DNA of 64,000 bases from Entoloma clypeatum (lineage: Eukaryota; Basidiomycota; Agaricomycetes; Agaricales; Entolomataceae), in assembly GCA_963565915.1 (NCBI GenBank), contig OY751488.1, positions 2,480,001 to 2,544,000 on the forward strand, read 5' to 3'. Of the stretch, positions 20,573 through 31,627 are shown piece after piece. Position numbers and translations under genes: made by a program. Within the stretch, counting starts at the first letter, position 1; each line of letters starts with the position of its first letter. The notes under the pieces were generated by a model that saw nothing but the letters and a program-made list of their open reading frames with translations, was not told the origin of the DNA and did no database searches.

Positions 20573-21494
20573 TTTCTTCCTCTCCTCCGCTTTCTTCGCC
20601 TGCTTCTTCTCCTCCTCCTCTTTCTCCGCTTGCAGTTCCGCAAGCTCCCCCTCGTCCAACCCCTCGTCCTTCTCGTCGTCCTCTTCTTTGTCCTCTTCTG
20701 CACTTTTCGCCTCCCCTCCGTCATCCTCCGACTCCAGAGCCACCGCCTCCAGCAAGAAGTTCTGGTAGGCGAGGTGGTTGTTTAAAATTTGGAGCTGCTG
20801 CAGCAGCGCCCAACCGACCCTCGCCGACCGCTCCTCTCTCTCCTCCAGAGCCTCCCGGAGCTCCTGGAGCTCCTCCGTGACCCCTGCGCTGCAGCAGCCT
20901 TTCGCCCCGCTCAGGCCTGCAACCTCCGTGACGGCCTCCTCTGTTTTTCCCCGTTTCCGCTTCGCCCGCATCTCGCCGGCCTTCAGGCATACCCGTTTGC
21001 CGTCCTTGCACCACTGGCATGCGGTGCCCTTTCCCTGCCTAAGGAGATTGTCAGTAAGAAAAAGAAAATGGAGAAGTGGGTACTCACAATGCCCACTTGC
21101 ATTCCACCTTTGCCTGCACACAGGCCTGACACGCCTCCCCCCGGACCTCCGACTCCTCCGCTCCGCTCTCCGCCCTCTGCTTCCCCATTTTTGTTGTTTT
21201 CTTCCGCTCCGCCTCTGCCTCTGCCTCTGCCTTCTTCTTCGCCTCTGCCTCCCTCGCCCTCCTCTCGGCCTCTGCCTTCTTCCTTGCCTCTGCCTGCTCT
21301 TTCTCCTTGCGTATCTGCGCCAGACGGCGCAGGAGCTCCTCTTCGGAGTCGTCTAGGTTGGCGCTGGATCGGGTGGGCTGCGTGCTCGAGCCTTGGGGCA
21401 TGTTGGTGGTAACTGGAAGAAACCCTTGAAGCCGCTCATCTCCGTTAAATAACCGAGACCACATGACCTTGTTTATTTTCTCGCGGTCTTCCAT
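20495..21494 (-). CDS. Antisense two-exon ORF inside element F: Cys-cluster, coiled-coil protein
   Basis: Exon 1 is 21494-21088 and exon 2 is 21038-20495, separated by a 49-bp intron (21039-21087) with donor GTGAGT, branch-like CTGAC and acceptor TTAG. Splicing gives 316 aa. N-terminal heptad-rich Lys/Glu/Ala stretches are followed by a Cys cluster that forms only after splicing (ACQACVQAKVECKW, then ACQWCKDGKRVC), a second coiled-coil region and an acidic Glu/Asp-rich tail. The last ~26 codons read antisense through pol. The ATG lies 27 bases inside the 3' LTR, so an antisense promoter in that LTR could drive it. The Cys pattern resembles small zinc-cluster regions of basidiomycete proteins, but I cannot name a family. 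It could be a captured host gene or an evolved antisense ORF. Confidence 0.6.
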
Positions 21495-21520
21495 GGGTGT
21501 CAGACCTAAGAGGGGAATAC

Positions 21521-22326
21521 TGTTATATCCGTCTCCGAATCTCCGATCCACTCCGATAGTCCTCCAACATTCCGGACATCCATTACCTCCACATCTCCGC
21601 ACGTTGCCATCGTGCATTTCATATTCAGTTATATCCGTCTCCAAATCTCCGATCCACTCCGATAGTCCTCCGACATTCCGGACATCCATTACCTCCACAT
21701 CTCCGCACGTTGCCATCGTGCATTTCATATTCATAACTCCATGCCTTTATGCATTTCATATTCATATTTCCGTTTACTTATGCATCGCCTTTTCCGCATG
21801 GTCCACTAACCGACATCTCCGATGTTCGTTACAGTCGCTGGCAACTTACGCCACAACTCCGGACCTACTCTGACCATCTCCGTAAAGTAATCACATTTAG
21901 ATATTTAAGCTCGTACCATACCTGTAGTTCCTCAGTTCGAATATCAACAAAGTTCACTCCTCTACTCTTGTTTCATGCCAGAGATTCTCGCTGTGGTACA
22001 ATACGCCGACGACATCATCATCTATTGCTCTTCTTCCATCGTTACCCTTCGACGAGCTCAGTACTGTGTCCGAGTCACAACTCCGACGTCGTCCGACCAT
22101 TTCCACGTCAGCGTGTCCCTCACCAAGATCTCCCCGAGAACCTCCGCACCTCCGACCTCCTGAAATTGGGACACCTTATCCAACAACAGTGGCGCAACAC
22201 ATACGTTGAAGCCACGTCCCTCCCCTTCGTCGTTCCTCCGCATTTCCGGAGTTCCACTCCGGTCCCAGTATTCTGTCCGACCTCCGACGGACTCCGACGA
22301 AGCTCCGACGTTTCACGTACTTAACA
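21521..22326 (+). repeat. 3' LTR of element F
   Basis: 806 bp with the same TG/CA ends as the 5' LTR. The extra length comes from a tandem duplication of its first ~105 bp (21521-21625 and onward). It lacks a 12-bp insertion seen in the 5' copy. Confidence 0.9.
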
Positions 22327-22517
22327 ACCACAACACATGGGAACCCGAGAATCACCTGGAACATGCCAAGGAAGCAGTGGAGGACTTCTTTAAAATAAAC
22401 CTGAATGCACCCTGGCGCTTACGCACAAACATCTTTGAAGGATTGGAATTTAAACCATATGAGAATTTCATGGACACCCCGGATGACATCATATCTCGCC
22501 TGGAAGTCAAGATCTAG
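22327..22517 (+). pseudogene. Element B chromodomain tail
   Basis: After the ACCAC duplicate it resumes NTWEPENHLEHAKEAVEDFF, completing B's chromodomain, followed by a ~30-residue extension and TAG at 22515-22517. AAAGGGGGTAA then serves as polypurine tract before the LTR at 22529. Confidence 0.88.
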
Positions 22518-22528
22518 AAAGGGGGTAA

Positions 22529-22827
22529 TGTTATGATCATATTTTCACTTTTCACTTTATCTTATCTTATCTCAATCTTATCTTATCTACATTGTATCGT
22601 ACATGAGAACATCTTATCATTATCGCGCAGCATGACGCTGCCTCAATGCAGCCTCATGGTATTTACATATATAAGTAGGGTACTTTCACTTGTATTCAAT
22701 AGCTTGTTCTCTTGAGATTCCCGCTGGGTCTCTTGGCAATACAGCACCTTTATCATCTTTCCACGTTTCTCCTCTAAGTTCAGAAGTTTGGGCTCGCGAC
22801 GTCATCAGACTTAGCGTCGCCTCAACA
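22529..22827 (+). repeat. 3' LTR of element B, truncated
   Basis: It starts TGTTATGATC, has repeated CTTATCTTATCT and an ATATATAAG box, and is cut after GCCTCAACA, where B's 5' LTR continues with GAAGAACAAGC. It is joined to E1 gag (AGAATGAGG) with a few bases of shared AAGAA, so the apparent CA end is a deletion junction and not an LTR terminus. Confidence 0.75.
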
Positions 22828-22829
22828 AG

Positions 22830-23516
22830 AATGAGGAACAGGACGCGAGACTGATCCTCGAAGGAGAATCCTATTATCAAGGTCAACGGGATGTCGAGAC
22901 CTATATTGACAAGTTCAAAGACTACATTGACAAAGCGGGCTATCAGGAGGATACCAACATCGTACTCAAATTCCGCCATGGTCTCCGTTCCGACATTCAG
23001 AATGAGATTGCCACCCTAACCCATGGACGGCCTGCAGATGACAACCCCAATGAGTGGTACTCTGCAGCACAAGTCAATGACGACGACAATAGGATTGCCA
23101 ACAAAGCCTTCAAAGCCACTGCTCCGACCCATACATCCACCTTCTGCAATGTTGTCGGACCAAGAGTACCTGGCACCTCAGTATTCCCTCGCCCCTACAT
23201 CCCATTCACTCCACGTACAGCTCCGCTCGCATCTGCATCTGCTCTGCCGACAAGGGACCCTAATGCAATGGACATTGATGCTTCACGCATTAAAGGCAAG
23301 AATGCCAATGCATGCTTCAGTTGTAACAAAATGGGCCACTTTAGTCGTGAATGCCCCCTTCGCTTCGACGTTCGCTTCATGACAACGGCGGAGCAGGACG
23401 AGTTTATTATGGAACAACTCGTGGTCAAGGACGCAGTGGAAGACAACTCTGTTCCGCCCACGGAGTCTGCGGAGTCGGAGGGAGGACAGGAGGATTTTCC
23501 TCCTCACAATGAGTGA
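22830..23516 (+). pseudogene. gag: Element E1 gag, 3' half
   Basis: The open frame from the fusion point reads NEEQDARLILEGESYYQGQR, capsid, DPNAMDIDASRIKGKNANAC, zinc knuckle CFSCNKMGHFSREC, and an acidic tail to TGA at 23514-23516. The heptamer G GAT TTT (23492-23498) is phased with gag 16 bases before the stop. The -1 frame has TGA at 23510-23512 where E2 has CGA. Confidence 0.82.
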
Positions 23517-26500
23517 ACAGTGCGCCTTCGTTGTCTACTAAAAATTGTTATGCTGCCTTATTTATGAAACAATATGATCCTATACCCTCCATCTCTAAGC
23601 CTGCAAACGATCCTATAGTCACACCCAACTCCGCAAACGCTATCCGCATCTGCCTCTCTAAGTGGGAGCATCGGCTTCCAAAACAATATGTCCTCGCCGC
23701 ATCCGCTCGCTCTGACAATTCCCTTGAACTAGACATAGTTCTTGAAACTACCGACACTAAAGACACACTATCACAAAAGGCCTTACTCGACAGTGGGGCA
23801 ACAGGATCGTTTATTGAATGTATGCTGGTCGAGAAACACCGACTCTCTACTCGAAAACTACAACACGCAATCCAGTATACAACATCGACAGAACTCCGAA
23901 CGAGGCTGGAGCAATAATGGAGGTGTCGGATGTAGTGCTCCACTATCAGGATCACTCGGAGTGGACCCAGCTTGCAGTCACAAGTTTGGGAAAACAAGAA
24001 ATCGTGTTAGGCTTCACTTGGCTCAAAGAACACAACCCTGAGGTAGATTGGGCTTCAGGGGAAGTGAAGATGAGCCGGTGTCCTGCACGATGTCGGACAT
24101 GCCACCCGGAGGCAGCCCAAAAGCGGAGGAGTTAGCAGAAGACGATGAGGAAGAGGATGAGGAAGAGGAGGGAGATCGCCTTTTTGTTGGAACAGTACCC
24201 ACGGAGGCGGAGTTCATCTGCGCTTCATCCAATATCTTGCAACGTCTATTGGAGGCCTTCCTCAGTAACCAAAAACCTAAATCTTTCTGCAACTCTGTAC
24301 CAGACCACTTGTTTGACTTCAAAGACATATTCTCAAAGACCTCTTTCGACACCTTACTGGAAGAGCGGACTTGGGACCACGCCATCGAACTTGTTCCAGA
24401 CGCCTCTCCGGCGGGGTGTAAGGTATATCTGCTTGCTCCGAACGAACAGAAGGAACTCAACGCGTTTTTGGAGGAAAACCTTGCAACTGGTCAGATCTGC
24501 CCTTCCAAGTCTCCGATGGCATCTCCGGTATTCTACATCAAGAAGAAGGATGGCTCCCTTCATCTTGTACAAGACTACCGGTCACTCAATTCCAAAACTA
24601 TCAAAAACAAGTATCCGCTTCCGCTCATATCCAAACTGATCAATAAACTTCAATGTGCTCAATACTTCACCAAGCTCGACATCCGCTGGGGTTACAACAA
24701 TGTGTGGATAAAACCCGGAGATGAGTGGAAGGCCGCTTCTATCGCCGTTTTATTGAAGGGTTTTCGGACATCGTGCGCCCTCTTTTCGAGCTCACGAAGA
24801 AAGGGCACCTCTGGTCTTGGAGGGAGGGAGAAGTGTCCGCATTTGCGGAGTTGAAGTGGAGGATTACATCCGCTCCGATCCTGGTCTTAGCTGATCATGG
24901 AAAGGAGTGGCAGATAGAAGCAGATAGCTCGGACTTTGCAACCAGACCAGTACTGTCCCAACCAACAGAGGACGGTAAGTGGCACCCTGTCGCATTCTAT
25001 TCCAAAAGCCTTAGTCCTGTGGAACGCAACTACAAGATCTACGACAAGAAGATGTTGGCGGTGGTCCGCGCATTGGAGGAGTGGAGGCACTTCCTCGAAG
25101 GAGCGGAGAAGACAGTGGAGATTTGGACAGACCACAAAAATCTTGAGTATTTCATGACAGCTCAAAAACTAAATCGATGAGAAGCTAGATGGTCCTTATA
25201 CCTCGCTCGTTTCGATTTCAAAATGCACCATTGACCTGGCAAGTCAATGGACAAGTCCGACGCTTTGTCCCGATGAGCGGACCATGGGGACGGATCGCAG
25301 GACAATGAAAACATCATCCTTCTTCGACCAGAACTGTTTGCAGTGCGAGCAATGTGTGGGGTAACCATTCAAGGGGAAGAACACGACATCCTCTGCCAGG
25401 TCCGACAGGGAATCCGAGAGGGGTTACTGGAGGATAGTGTGGCAGAGGTTGTCAAATCCCTTCCGACCGTCGGAGCGGGGTCCGTCTGCAGTGCGGAGTG
25501 GAGGCAAGCGGAAGGTTTGCTCTACTTCAGGGATCGTATCTATGTTCCTAACAATCCCCAACTGCGTCATCGGATCCTCGCACAACACCACGACACTCTG
25601 GTGGCCGGACATCCAGGACGGTGGAAAACCTTGGAACTGGTGTTGCGCAATTACTGGTGGCCACACATATCTCGTTTAATAGGTCAATACTGCAAGACAT
25701 GCGACCCATGCCTCCGCACCAAGGTCCGATGCACTCCGCCCTCCGGAGAGCTCAATCCACTACCAGTCCCTATGGAGCGATGGCAAGTAACCAGTGTTGA
25801 CTTCATTACTGAACTACCAGAAGGCCATGGCTACGACCCTATCATGGTGGTAGTGGACTCAGTAGGGAAGCGGGGACACTTCATCCCGATGCACTCCGAC
25901 ATCTCCGCACTCGGAACTGCACGCTCCTATGTTCAAAACGTCTGGAAACTCCACGGACTACCGGAGGCCATTGTCTCCGACCGCAGACCACAGTTTGTTG
26001 CCAAGTTCATGCGCGAACTATACAGGCTGCTTGGCATTAAGGTTGCTGCCTCAACAGCCTACCATCCACAGTCGGACGGACAGATGGAGTGGGTCAATCA
26101 AGGATTGGAACAATACCTTTGCCTATTCGTCAATGAACGTCAAGACGATTGGGACAAATGGCTTCCGATGGCTGAATTCGCATACAACAACCATGTTCAT
26201 GCATCGACACATCAGACTCCGTTCTACATTGACACCGGCCGCCATCTGCGCATGGGATTCGAACCTTGCGAGAAGCGGATGGAGATCAAGGCGGTAGCGG
26301 ATGAAGTCTGCTCTGGAGGAGGCTCGTGCAGCACTGACAAAGGCAAAAGACGACATGGCGCGATACTACAACCAGCATCAGAGCACCACTCCGACATTCC
26401 GCCCGGGGGACAAGGTCTTTTTAGACTCATCAGACCTCAAAACCACCCGACCCACAAAAAAACTTGCACATCGGTACATAGGCCCTTTCCCAGTGGTCCG

Positions 26501-26873
26501 ACCTGTTGGAACACATGCCTACGAACTTTGCCTTCCCCCTTCCATGTCCCGCATTCACCCAGTATTCCACATCGTCAAACTTTCACTAGTTCCCGACGAC
26601 CCTTTCCGCCGCCAAGTCCATTCTCCCCCACCTCCAACGGTAGTCAGAGAAGAATTGGAGTACAATGTTGAAAACCTCTTGGACAGCTGACTGCATCAAG
26701 GCAAGCTTCAATTCTTGGTCAAATGGAAGGGATATGGCTATGAAGAGAATTCCTGGGAAGCAGAAGACAATGTCCACACTCCGCGCCTAGTCCGTGACTT
26801 CTACCGACGTCATCCAGGAGCTCCGCGTCGGATCTCCGCTGCAATATTTGACTCGTTTCGCCTGACACGTTGA
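23517..26873 (+). pseudogene. pol: Element E1 pol
   Basis: Protease KALLDSGATGSFIE is followed by a frameshift, then EIVLGFTWLKEHNPEVDW. RT start is [19 protein letters not shown]...VQDYRSLN. After DEWKAA the sequence jumps to the later FYRRFIEGF region in another frame, deleting about 400 bp with the YxDD box. RNase H ([32 protein letters not shown]) follows, with TGA at 25178, 25232 and 25274, all at Arg positions. The integrase is complete in sequence ([37 protein letters not shown]), with the catalytic Glu context changed (QTERVNQ in E2 becomes QMEWVNQ). A frameshift lies near 26300 and TGA at 26688. The chromodomain is [18 protein letters not shown]. Confidence 0.85.
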
Positions 26874-26899
26874 GACGCCGTGCCTTGAAGGGGGGGTGA

Positions 26900-27040
26900 T
26901 GTAAGGGCAACCACTTTTCACTTTTCCTTTCCTTTCTATTCCACCTCTCCACATCCAACGACTCCGCGCCCATCCGCTGCTCTGCACATTGGATCGCAGG
27001 TACTATCATTCATCTTGTTTCCAGTAAGGTCGCCCTTACA
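26900..27040 (+). repeat. 3' LTR of element E1, internally deleted
   Basis: 141 bp from TGTAAGGGCAACC to GTCGCCCTTACA. The middle ~270 bp present in the other E LTRs are missing after CATCTTGTTTCC. Confidence 0.85.
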
Positions 27041-27387
27041 ATTACCAATTATCTCAACCCTTGAAACTTGACAGCGAATTCTCTTTGTACATGTTAGGAG
27101 GTACAAATTGTTTGTAATCGCATTGCAAAAATGCATCTTTGCCTTCCTGACTCCCACTTTTCAACTTCAACTCTGAAAACTTTGCTTCACAAACATTTCC
27201 TCTCTCACTCACTTGGGCGGACCCCATTTGAGTTTATCAAATCAACCATATATTTTTGTGCATCAGCACTTCCACAAAATCCTATTGGTCTATTTTGGGC
27301 TATTTGACTCGTCACTAGACAACAAGTTTTACTAGCCCGAAGAGTTGCCAACAATAGTCTTCTCATCTTATAATTCATGGATCCCAG
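27041..27387. other. Unassigned sequence before the solo LTR
   Basis: AT-rich DNA with no open frame, repeat or RNA gene that I can support. It is the left flank of the solo F LTR. Confidence 0.4.
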
Positions 27388-28087
27388 TGTTATATCCATC
27401 TCCAAATCTCCAATCCACTCGGATAGTCCTCCGACATTCCGGACATCCATTACCTCCACATCTCCGCACGTTGCCATCGTGCATTTCATATTCATAACTC
27501 CATGCCTTTATGCATTTCATATTCATATTTCCGTTTACTTATGCATCGCCTTTTCCGCATGGTCCACTAACCGACATCTCCGATGTTCGTTACAGTCGCT
27601 GGCAACTTACGCCACAACTCCGGACCTACTCCGACCATCTCCGTAAAGTAATCACATTTAGATATTTAAGCTCGTACCATACCTGTAGTTCCTCAGTTCG
27701 AATATCAACAAAGTTCACTCCTCTACTCTCGTTTCATGCCAGAGATTCTCGTTGTGGTACAATACGCCGACGACATCATCATCTATTGCTCTTCTTCCAT
27801 CGTTACCCTTCGACAAGCTCAGTACTGTGTCCGAGTCACAACTCCGACGTTGTCCGACCATTTCCACGTCAGCGTGTCCCTCACCAAGATCTCCCCGAGA
27901 ACCTCCGCACCTCCGACCTCCTGAAATTGGGACACCTTATCCAACAACGGTGGCGCAACACATACGTTGAAGCCACGTCCCTCCCCTTCGTCGTTCCTCC
28001 GCATTTCCGGAGTTCCACTCCGGTCCCAGTATTCCGTCCGACCTCCGACGGACTCCGACGAAGCTCCGACGTTTCACGTACTTAACA
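27388..28087 (+). repeat. Solo LTR of the F family
   Basis: 700 bp, TGTTATATCC to ACTTAACA, flanked by CCCAG at 27383-27387 and 28088-28092. No internal sequence adjoins it, as expected after recombination between the two LTRs of a former F element. The sequence to about 28600 holds no recognised feature. Confidence 0.93.
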
Positions 28088-28602
28088 CCCAGTAAAGTTG
28101 TAGTTCTACCAATGATGAACTATAGCTATTGTATGCCGAAACTATTAGATATGTTAGAACTAATCATCTCTTGGCGATGCAATGGCATCATCTCATCACT
28201 CCCTAGTGATGTTTTGACCTAGATTACTCAGCTTGTGATTATTGAACTATTTTGAACTAGTAGGGACTAGTACTAGCCCGAAATAGTTCTAATAGCTGAA
28301 TCTGTAGGATCACAATGTGCTTGTGTCTTACGTGGTTTACAACTCGCCTCACTGCTCTCCGGAGTGTTCAAGCTTACCGTCCCTGCACCGTCCATAGCCG
28401 GTTCGCGCCTCCACACTGCGGACTGCGATCGGGCGCCACATATTACAGCTGTTTCAGAAAACCATGTCCATGTGCTTTTGCATGATTAAAAATTCAGAAA
28501 AAATACATAAATTCTATCTCCCTACCCCTGCATGATATCTCAATGGTTTACCACAAAATCAGTGCTGGTATGAAGCAGCGCACCCTTCAATAACTTAAGG
28601 AA

Positions 28603-28890
28603 GGTTGTGAGCTCAATGAGATCACGGCTGCAGTCGGTGTTTCCGCCAAACACATTGACTGTTGGGTTACCAACTACCAACTTCACGGCCGGGTCGATCC
28701 ACCTGCAGTCTTACGGGGAAGGCACCCTCTTCTCAATTTGCAGGCATGAAGATATCCAGGATCTCATTCAAGAGACTCCAGAGCTCTTCCTTGACAAAAT
28801 TGGGGATTGGCTGCTACTGTATCACGACATTGCAATCTCCACGAGTGCCCTCCACGAAAATCTTGTCAAAGTCGGCCTCGCTTGCAAGGT
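28603..28890 (+). pseudogene. Tc1/mariner-type transposase relic, N-terminal part
   Basis: Two frames joined by a frameshift near 28722 give a helix-turn-helix-like segment (CELNEITAAVGVSAKHIDCW, then VDPPAVLRGR) and a second DNA-binding region (DIQDLIQETPELFLDKIGDW, ISTSALHENL). This pattern is typical of fungal Tc1/IS630-like transposases. The catalytic DDE part is absent. Confidence 0.6.
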
Positions 28891-29389
28891 TAGGTCTTGT
28901 TGCCGCTGCTGCTGCTGTTTCTTGTTTCTTGGAGCAGCCTTTCGGAAATGAGCAGCTGGTCACTGGTAGTGATGGACAGGGGTATCCCACGGGTAAAAAA
29001 ATCGTGCCCTTACCCTTACCCTCGAAAAACCGTACCCCTCACCAAGGGTAAGGAAACCCTCACCTACAGGTGAGGGTTTTCGAGGGTATGTGGGGGTACG
29101 GAATACCCGCGGGATGGCACGCAAGGGTGACACCCCTTGGTGCTACGTGTCCTGCCTGCGTGCCATCACGGACCTCTGCGTGTTCATGGGGGTGCACGCA
29201 CGACCCCCCCTCACTCCTCACACGCGCGTCGCGTCACGTCCCAGTGCCCTCATGTACTGCATCCATCTGGTCGTGACCTCCCAGCCCACCTCCCCCTCTC
29301 TGGCCACTGCCTTCGCCTCCCGCGCCATTTGGCGGACGGGTAGGTGGTGGCAGTGGGCGAGTATAGGATGGTGGGCAGTGGTTGGGCGT

Positions 29390-30280
29390 GAGTCGACGCC
29401 GTTGGGCACGAGTCGAGGTCGTTAGGTGCGAGTTGAGGTCGTTGGGCGTGAGTGGCGGCAGTTGGGCGCGAAGAGGGGCCGTTGGGCATACGGAGGGAGG
29501 TCGTTATGCGCGAGTGGCGGCAGTTGGGCACGAAGGGACGCCGTTGGGCACGAGTCGACGCTGCTGGGCGTGAGTGAGGGCCGTTGGGCGTGAGTGAAGG
29601 CTTGGGCGTGAGTATCGGCTGTTGGGTGCGAAGGGAGGTCATTGGGCGCGAGTCGACACCGTTGGGCACGCGTCGAGGTCATTGGGCGTGAGTGAGGGCC
29701 GTTGGGCATCAGTATCGGCTGTTGGGTGCGAAGGGAGGTCGTTGGGCGCGAGTGAGGGCCGTTGGGCATGAATGAGGGCCGTTGGACGCCATTGGGCGTG
29801 AGTTGACACGAGTGGGCATGAGTCGACGCGAGTAGGGGCCGTTGGGAACGAAGGGGGGGGGCGTGAGTCGACACGAGTGGGGGCTGTTGGGCATGAAGGG
29901 GGGCCGGTAGGCACAACGGGGGACCGTTGGGCACGATTCGACGCCGTTGGGCGTGAGTCGACATGAGTGGGCGTGAGTCGACGCGTGTAGGGGCCGTTGG
30001 GCGCGAAGGGGGGCCGTTAGGCACGACGGGGGACCGTTGGGCATGAGTCGACGCCATTGGGCATGAGTGGGGACCGTTGGGCGCGAAGGGGGGCCGTTGG
30101 GCATGAAGGGGGCCGTTGGGCATAAAGGGGGGCCATTGGGCACGAGTCGACGCCGGAGTGGGTGTGAGCTGACGCCGTTGGACGTGAGTCGACACGAGTG
30201 GGCGTAAGCCGACGCGAGTAGGGGCCGTTGGGCGCAAAGGGGGGCCGTGAGGCACGAGTGGACGCCGCTGGCATGAGTGG
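29390..30280. repeat. Degenerate ~20-bp minisatellite
   Basis: About 900 bp of head-to-tail variants of GTTGGGCGNGAGTCGACGCC, GC-rich and strand-asymmetric. Because the unit is 20 bp, all three minus-strand frames give 20-residue repeats (for example RAQRPPFAPNGPHS), producing long but meaningless ORFs. Confidence 0.85.
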
Positions 30281-30790
30281 GGGGGATAAAAGTATCAACT
30301 TCAACTTCAACTTGTGGGCACTGGCAACGCCTGCGAGAATTTGCAGCATTATGTAAGACCGCTTCATCCAGAAATCGCGGCACATTCTTTAGATGGTCGC
30401 TGTAGGTTTCCACAACACCCTATAGGATTTGATATAGTGAGAGAAGTTGAATTAAATCAGCTTTTCTTTGTATTCTTCGTGAAAAAAAATAGAAAATGTG
30501 AGGATCAACTTTTTGTTGAACAAAGATCGCGAGACATCGAGATGTATAAATCAGATAAACTAAATATTGGACGGACAATACAACAAGGAGCATCCCTTGT
30601 TGAGGCATGACCACATGCCCAGCTATAAATAATGTTGTGGCCAACTCCACTGGTGAGACAATAAAACTGAGTGCATCAAGAGTGTGTTCTTGATTATGTA
30701 ATGACCAAAATGCTCCAAAGACGATCTAAAGACGCATCGCGACGTGTTGCTAGCCTGTAATTTACGTGTTTCCCAACTGGCTGGCCAGTT

Positions 30791-31627
30791 ATGGGCACGG
30801 GAAGTCGATGGAATCCATCGAAGAAGCGTTCACCAGCCCAACAAAAACGGCTTCAGCATTTTAATTCACTCAATTCTGGCTCAACAAAGACCCTGGTCCC
30901 CACACTAACTCCTTTCGCTCACCAACCGACTTCTTCGGAAAACTGCGAAAATCAACTGTACCAAGACCTCCGAAACCAGCAGAAATGCACTGCACGAGCA
31001 CAGAAGAACAACAGGGAGCTCCGAGCAAAACTTCAAGAGTGTCAGAACACAATGAAATCCCAGGAACGCCATTGCGAAGAAAAGGACATCACGATCGGCA
31101 GCTTGACAGCTGAACTCCATCAGGGTCAGGAAACCCTGTCGAAAACCAAGGGTGTTCTCTCTGAAATACGCAAAAAGTATACAAAGACACGGAATCAGCT
31201 CACGACACGGCTGACGCGCGCTTCCAATAAAATCTGACGAGAGCGTGCACGACGTCAAAAGGAACAGGATTTTGTCAACACACGCATCACCGAAAATAAG
31301 GAGAAAGACAGGATCCGAGATCTCAAGAAACAACAATGTGCTGATGCTATGGCAAGTGTATCACTTGATTTCGAGGAAGACCCAGTCCAGATCACACAAT
31401 GTACAGTTGCAAATATCGCATTGCAGTTGGAATGGCACTGTGGGTTGAAGGATCTTGGAGCAATGATTCCAAAGAAGAAGGACCTTCCCAGAAAGCCTGA
31501 AAAGGTGCAAGCCCTTCTAGATGCCATTAGACGGTACAACGCAAGTGGTTTAACATGTCCGAGTGAGGAACAAAGTCATGAAACTGATGAGGAGGGCCAC
31601 CATAGTAGCTCAGACATGGAGATTTGA
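30791..31627 (+). pseudogene. Coiled-coil hypothetical protein inside the hAT cassette
   Basis: 278 codons from ATG at 30791 to TGA at 31625-31627, with one in-frame TGA at 31235-31237 (between SNKI and RERARR, an Arg position by context). The N-terminus is basic (GSRWNPSKKRSPAQQKR). The middle is a long Gln/Glu/Lys coiled coil. The C-terminal segment is VANIALQLEWHCGLKDLG...AIRRYNASG and the tail is acidic. I recall similar layouts in basidiomycete hypothetical proteins, but no function. It may be a host gene carried by the transposon, now interrupted once. Confidence 0.55.

Larger units (their letters stand above)
15435..22326 (+). mobile_element. Ty3/gypsy element F with antisense passenger ORF
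   Basis: 6892 bp flanked by ACCAC at 15430-15434 and 22327-22331. LTRs are 712 and 806 bp. The order is self-primer site, gag, A7 slippery site, pol (protease, RT, RNase H, integrase), an antisense two-exon ORF, purine-rich AGAGGGGAATA tract, 3' LTR. The LTRs differ at many bases and by small indels, so F is older than C and T1. Defects are a zinc-knuckle change, a protease frameshift, one TGA in pol, loss of part of the integrase core and loss of the integrase C-terminus. Confidence 0.92.
4766..22827 (+). mobile_element. Ty3/gypsy element B, host of insertions A, C and F
   Basis: The parts are the right portion of the 5' LTR (4766-5180), leader (5181-5431, with a C-rich homopolymer near 5400), gag (5432-6326), protease and RT start (6327-7262), RT/RNase H (13042-14082), integrase and chromodomain (14079-15434 plus 22327-22517) and a truncated 3' LTR (22529-22827). 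Removing C with one GATGG copy and F with one ACCAC copy restores continuous pol coding. B is the oldest layer: several frameshifts, a 43-bp tandem duplication, an internal RT deletion and repeated TGA stops. Confidence 0.88.
22828..27040 (+). mobile_element. Ty3/gypsy element E1, 5'-truncated
   Basis: Comparison with E2 shows that the 5' LTR and first part of gag are missing. Remaining are the gag 3' half, pol with many stops, polypurine tract (26889-26899) and a 141-bp internally deleted 3' LTR. RT has lost its catalytic region, but RNase H and integrase are present, the opposite of E2. Confidence 0.88.

Noticed and set aside
15557..28085. Repeated 115-191 aa ORFs starting MHFIFIFPFTYASP at 15557, 21749 and 27510
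   Set aside because: All lie inside the three copies of the F LTR and reflect LTR sequence. The 5' LTR copy is broken, and nothing suggests protein selection.
28990..29050. Telomere-like CCCTTACCCTTACCC
   Set aside because: It is not the fungal TTAGGG repeat, is only a few units long, and belongs to the subterminal region of the hAT cassette.
29422..30413. Long minus-strand ORFs (277 and 234 aa) with Pro/Arg/His-rich repeats
   Set aside because: They are translations of a 20-bp minisatellite. All three frames on that strand are open for the same reason.
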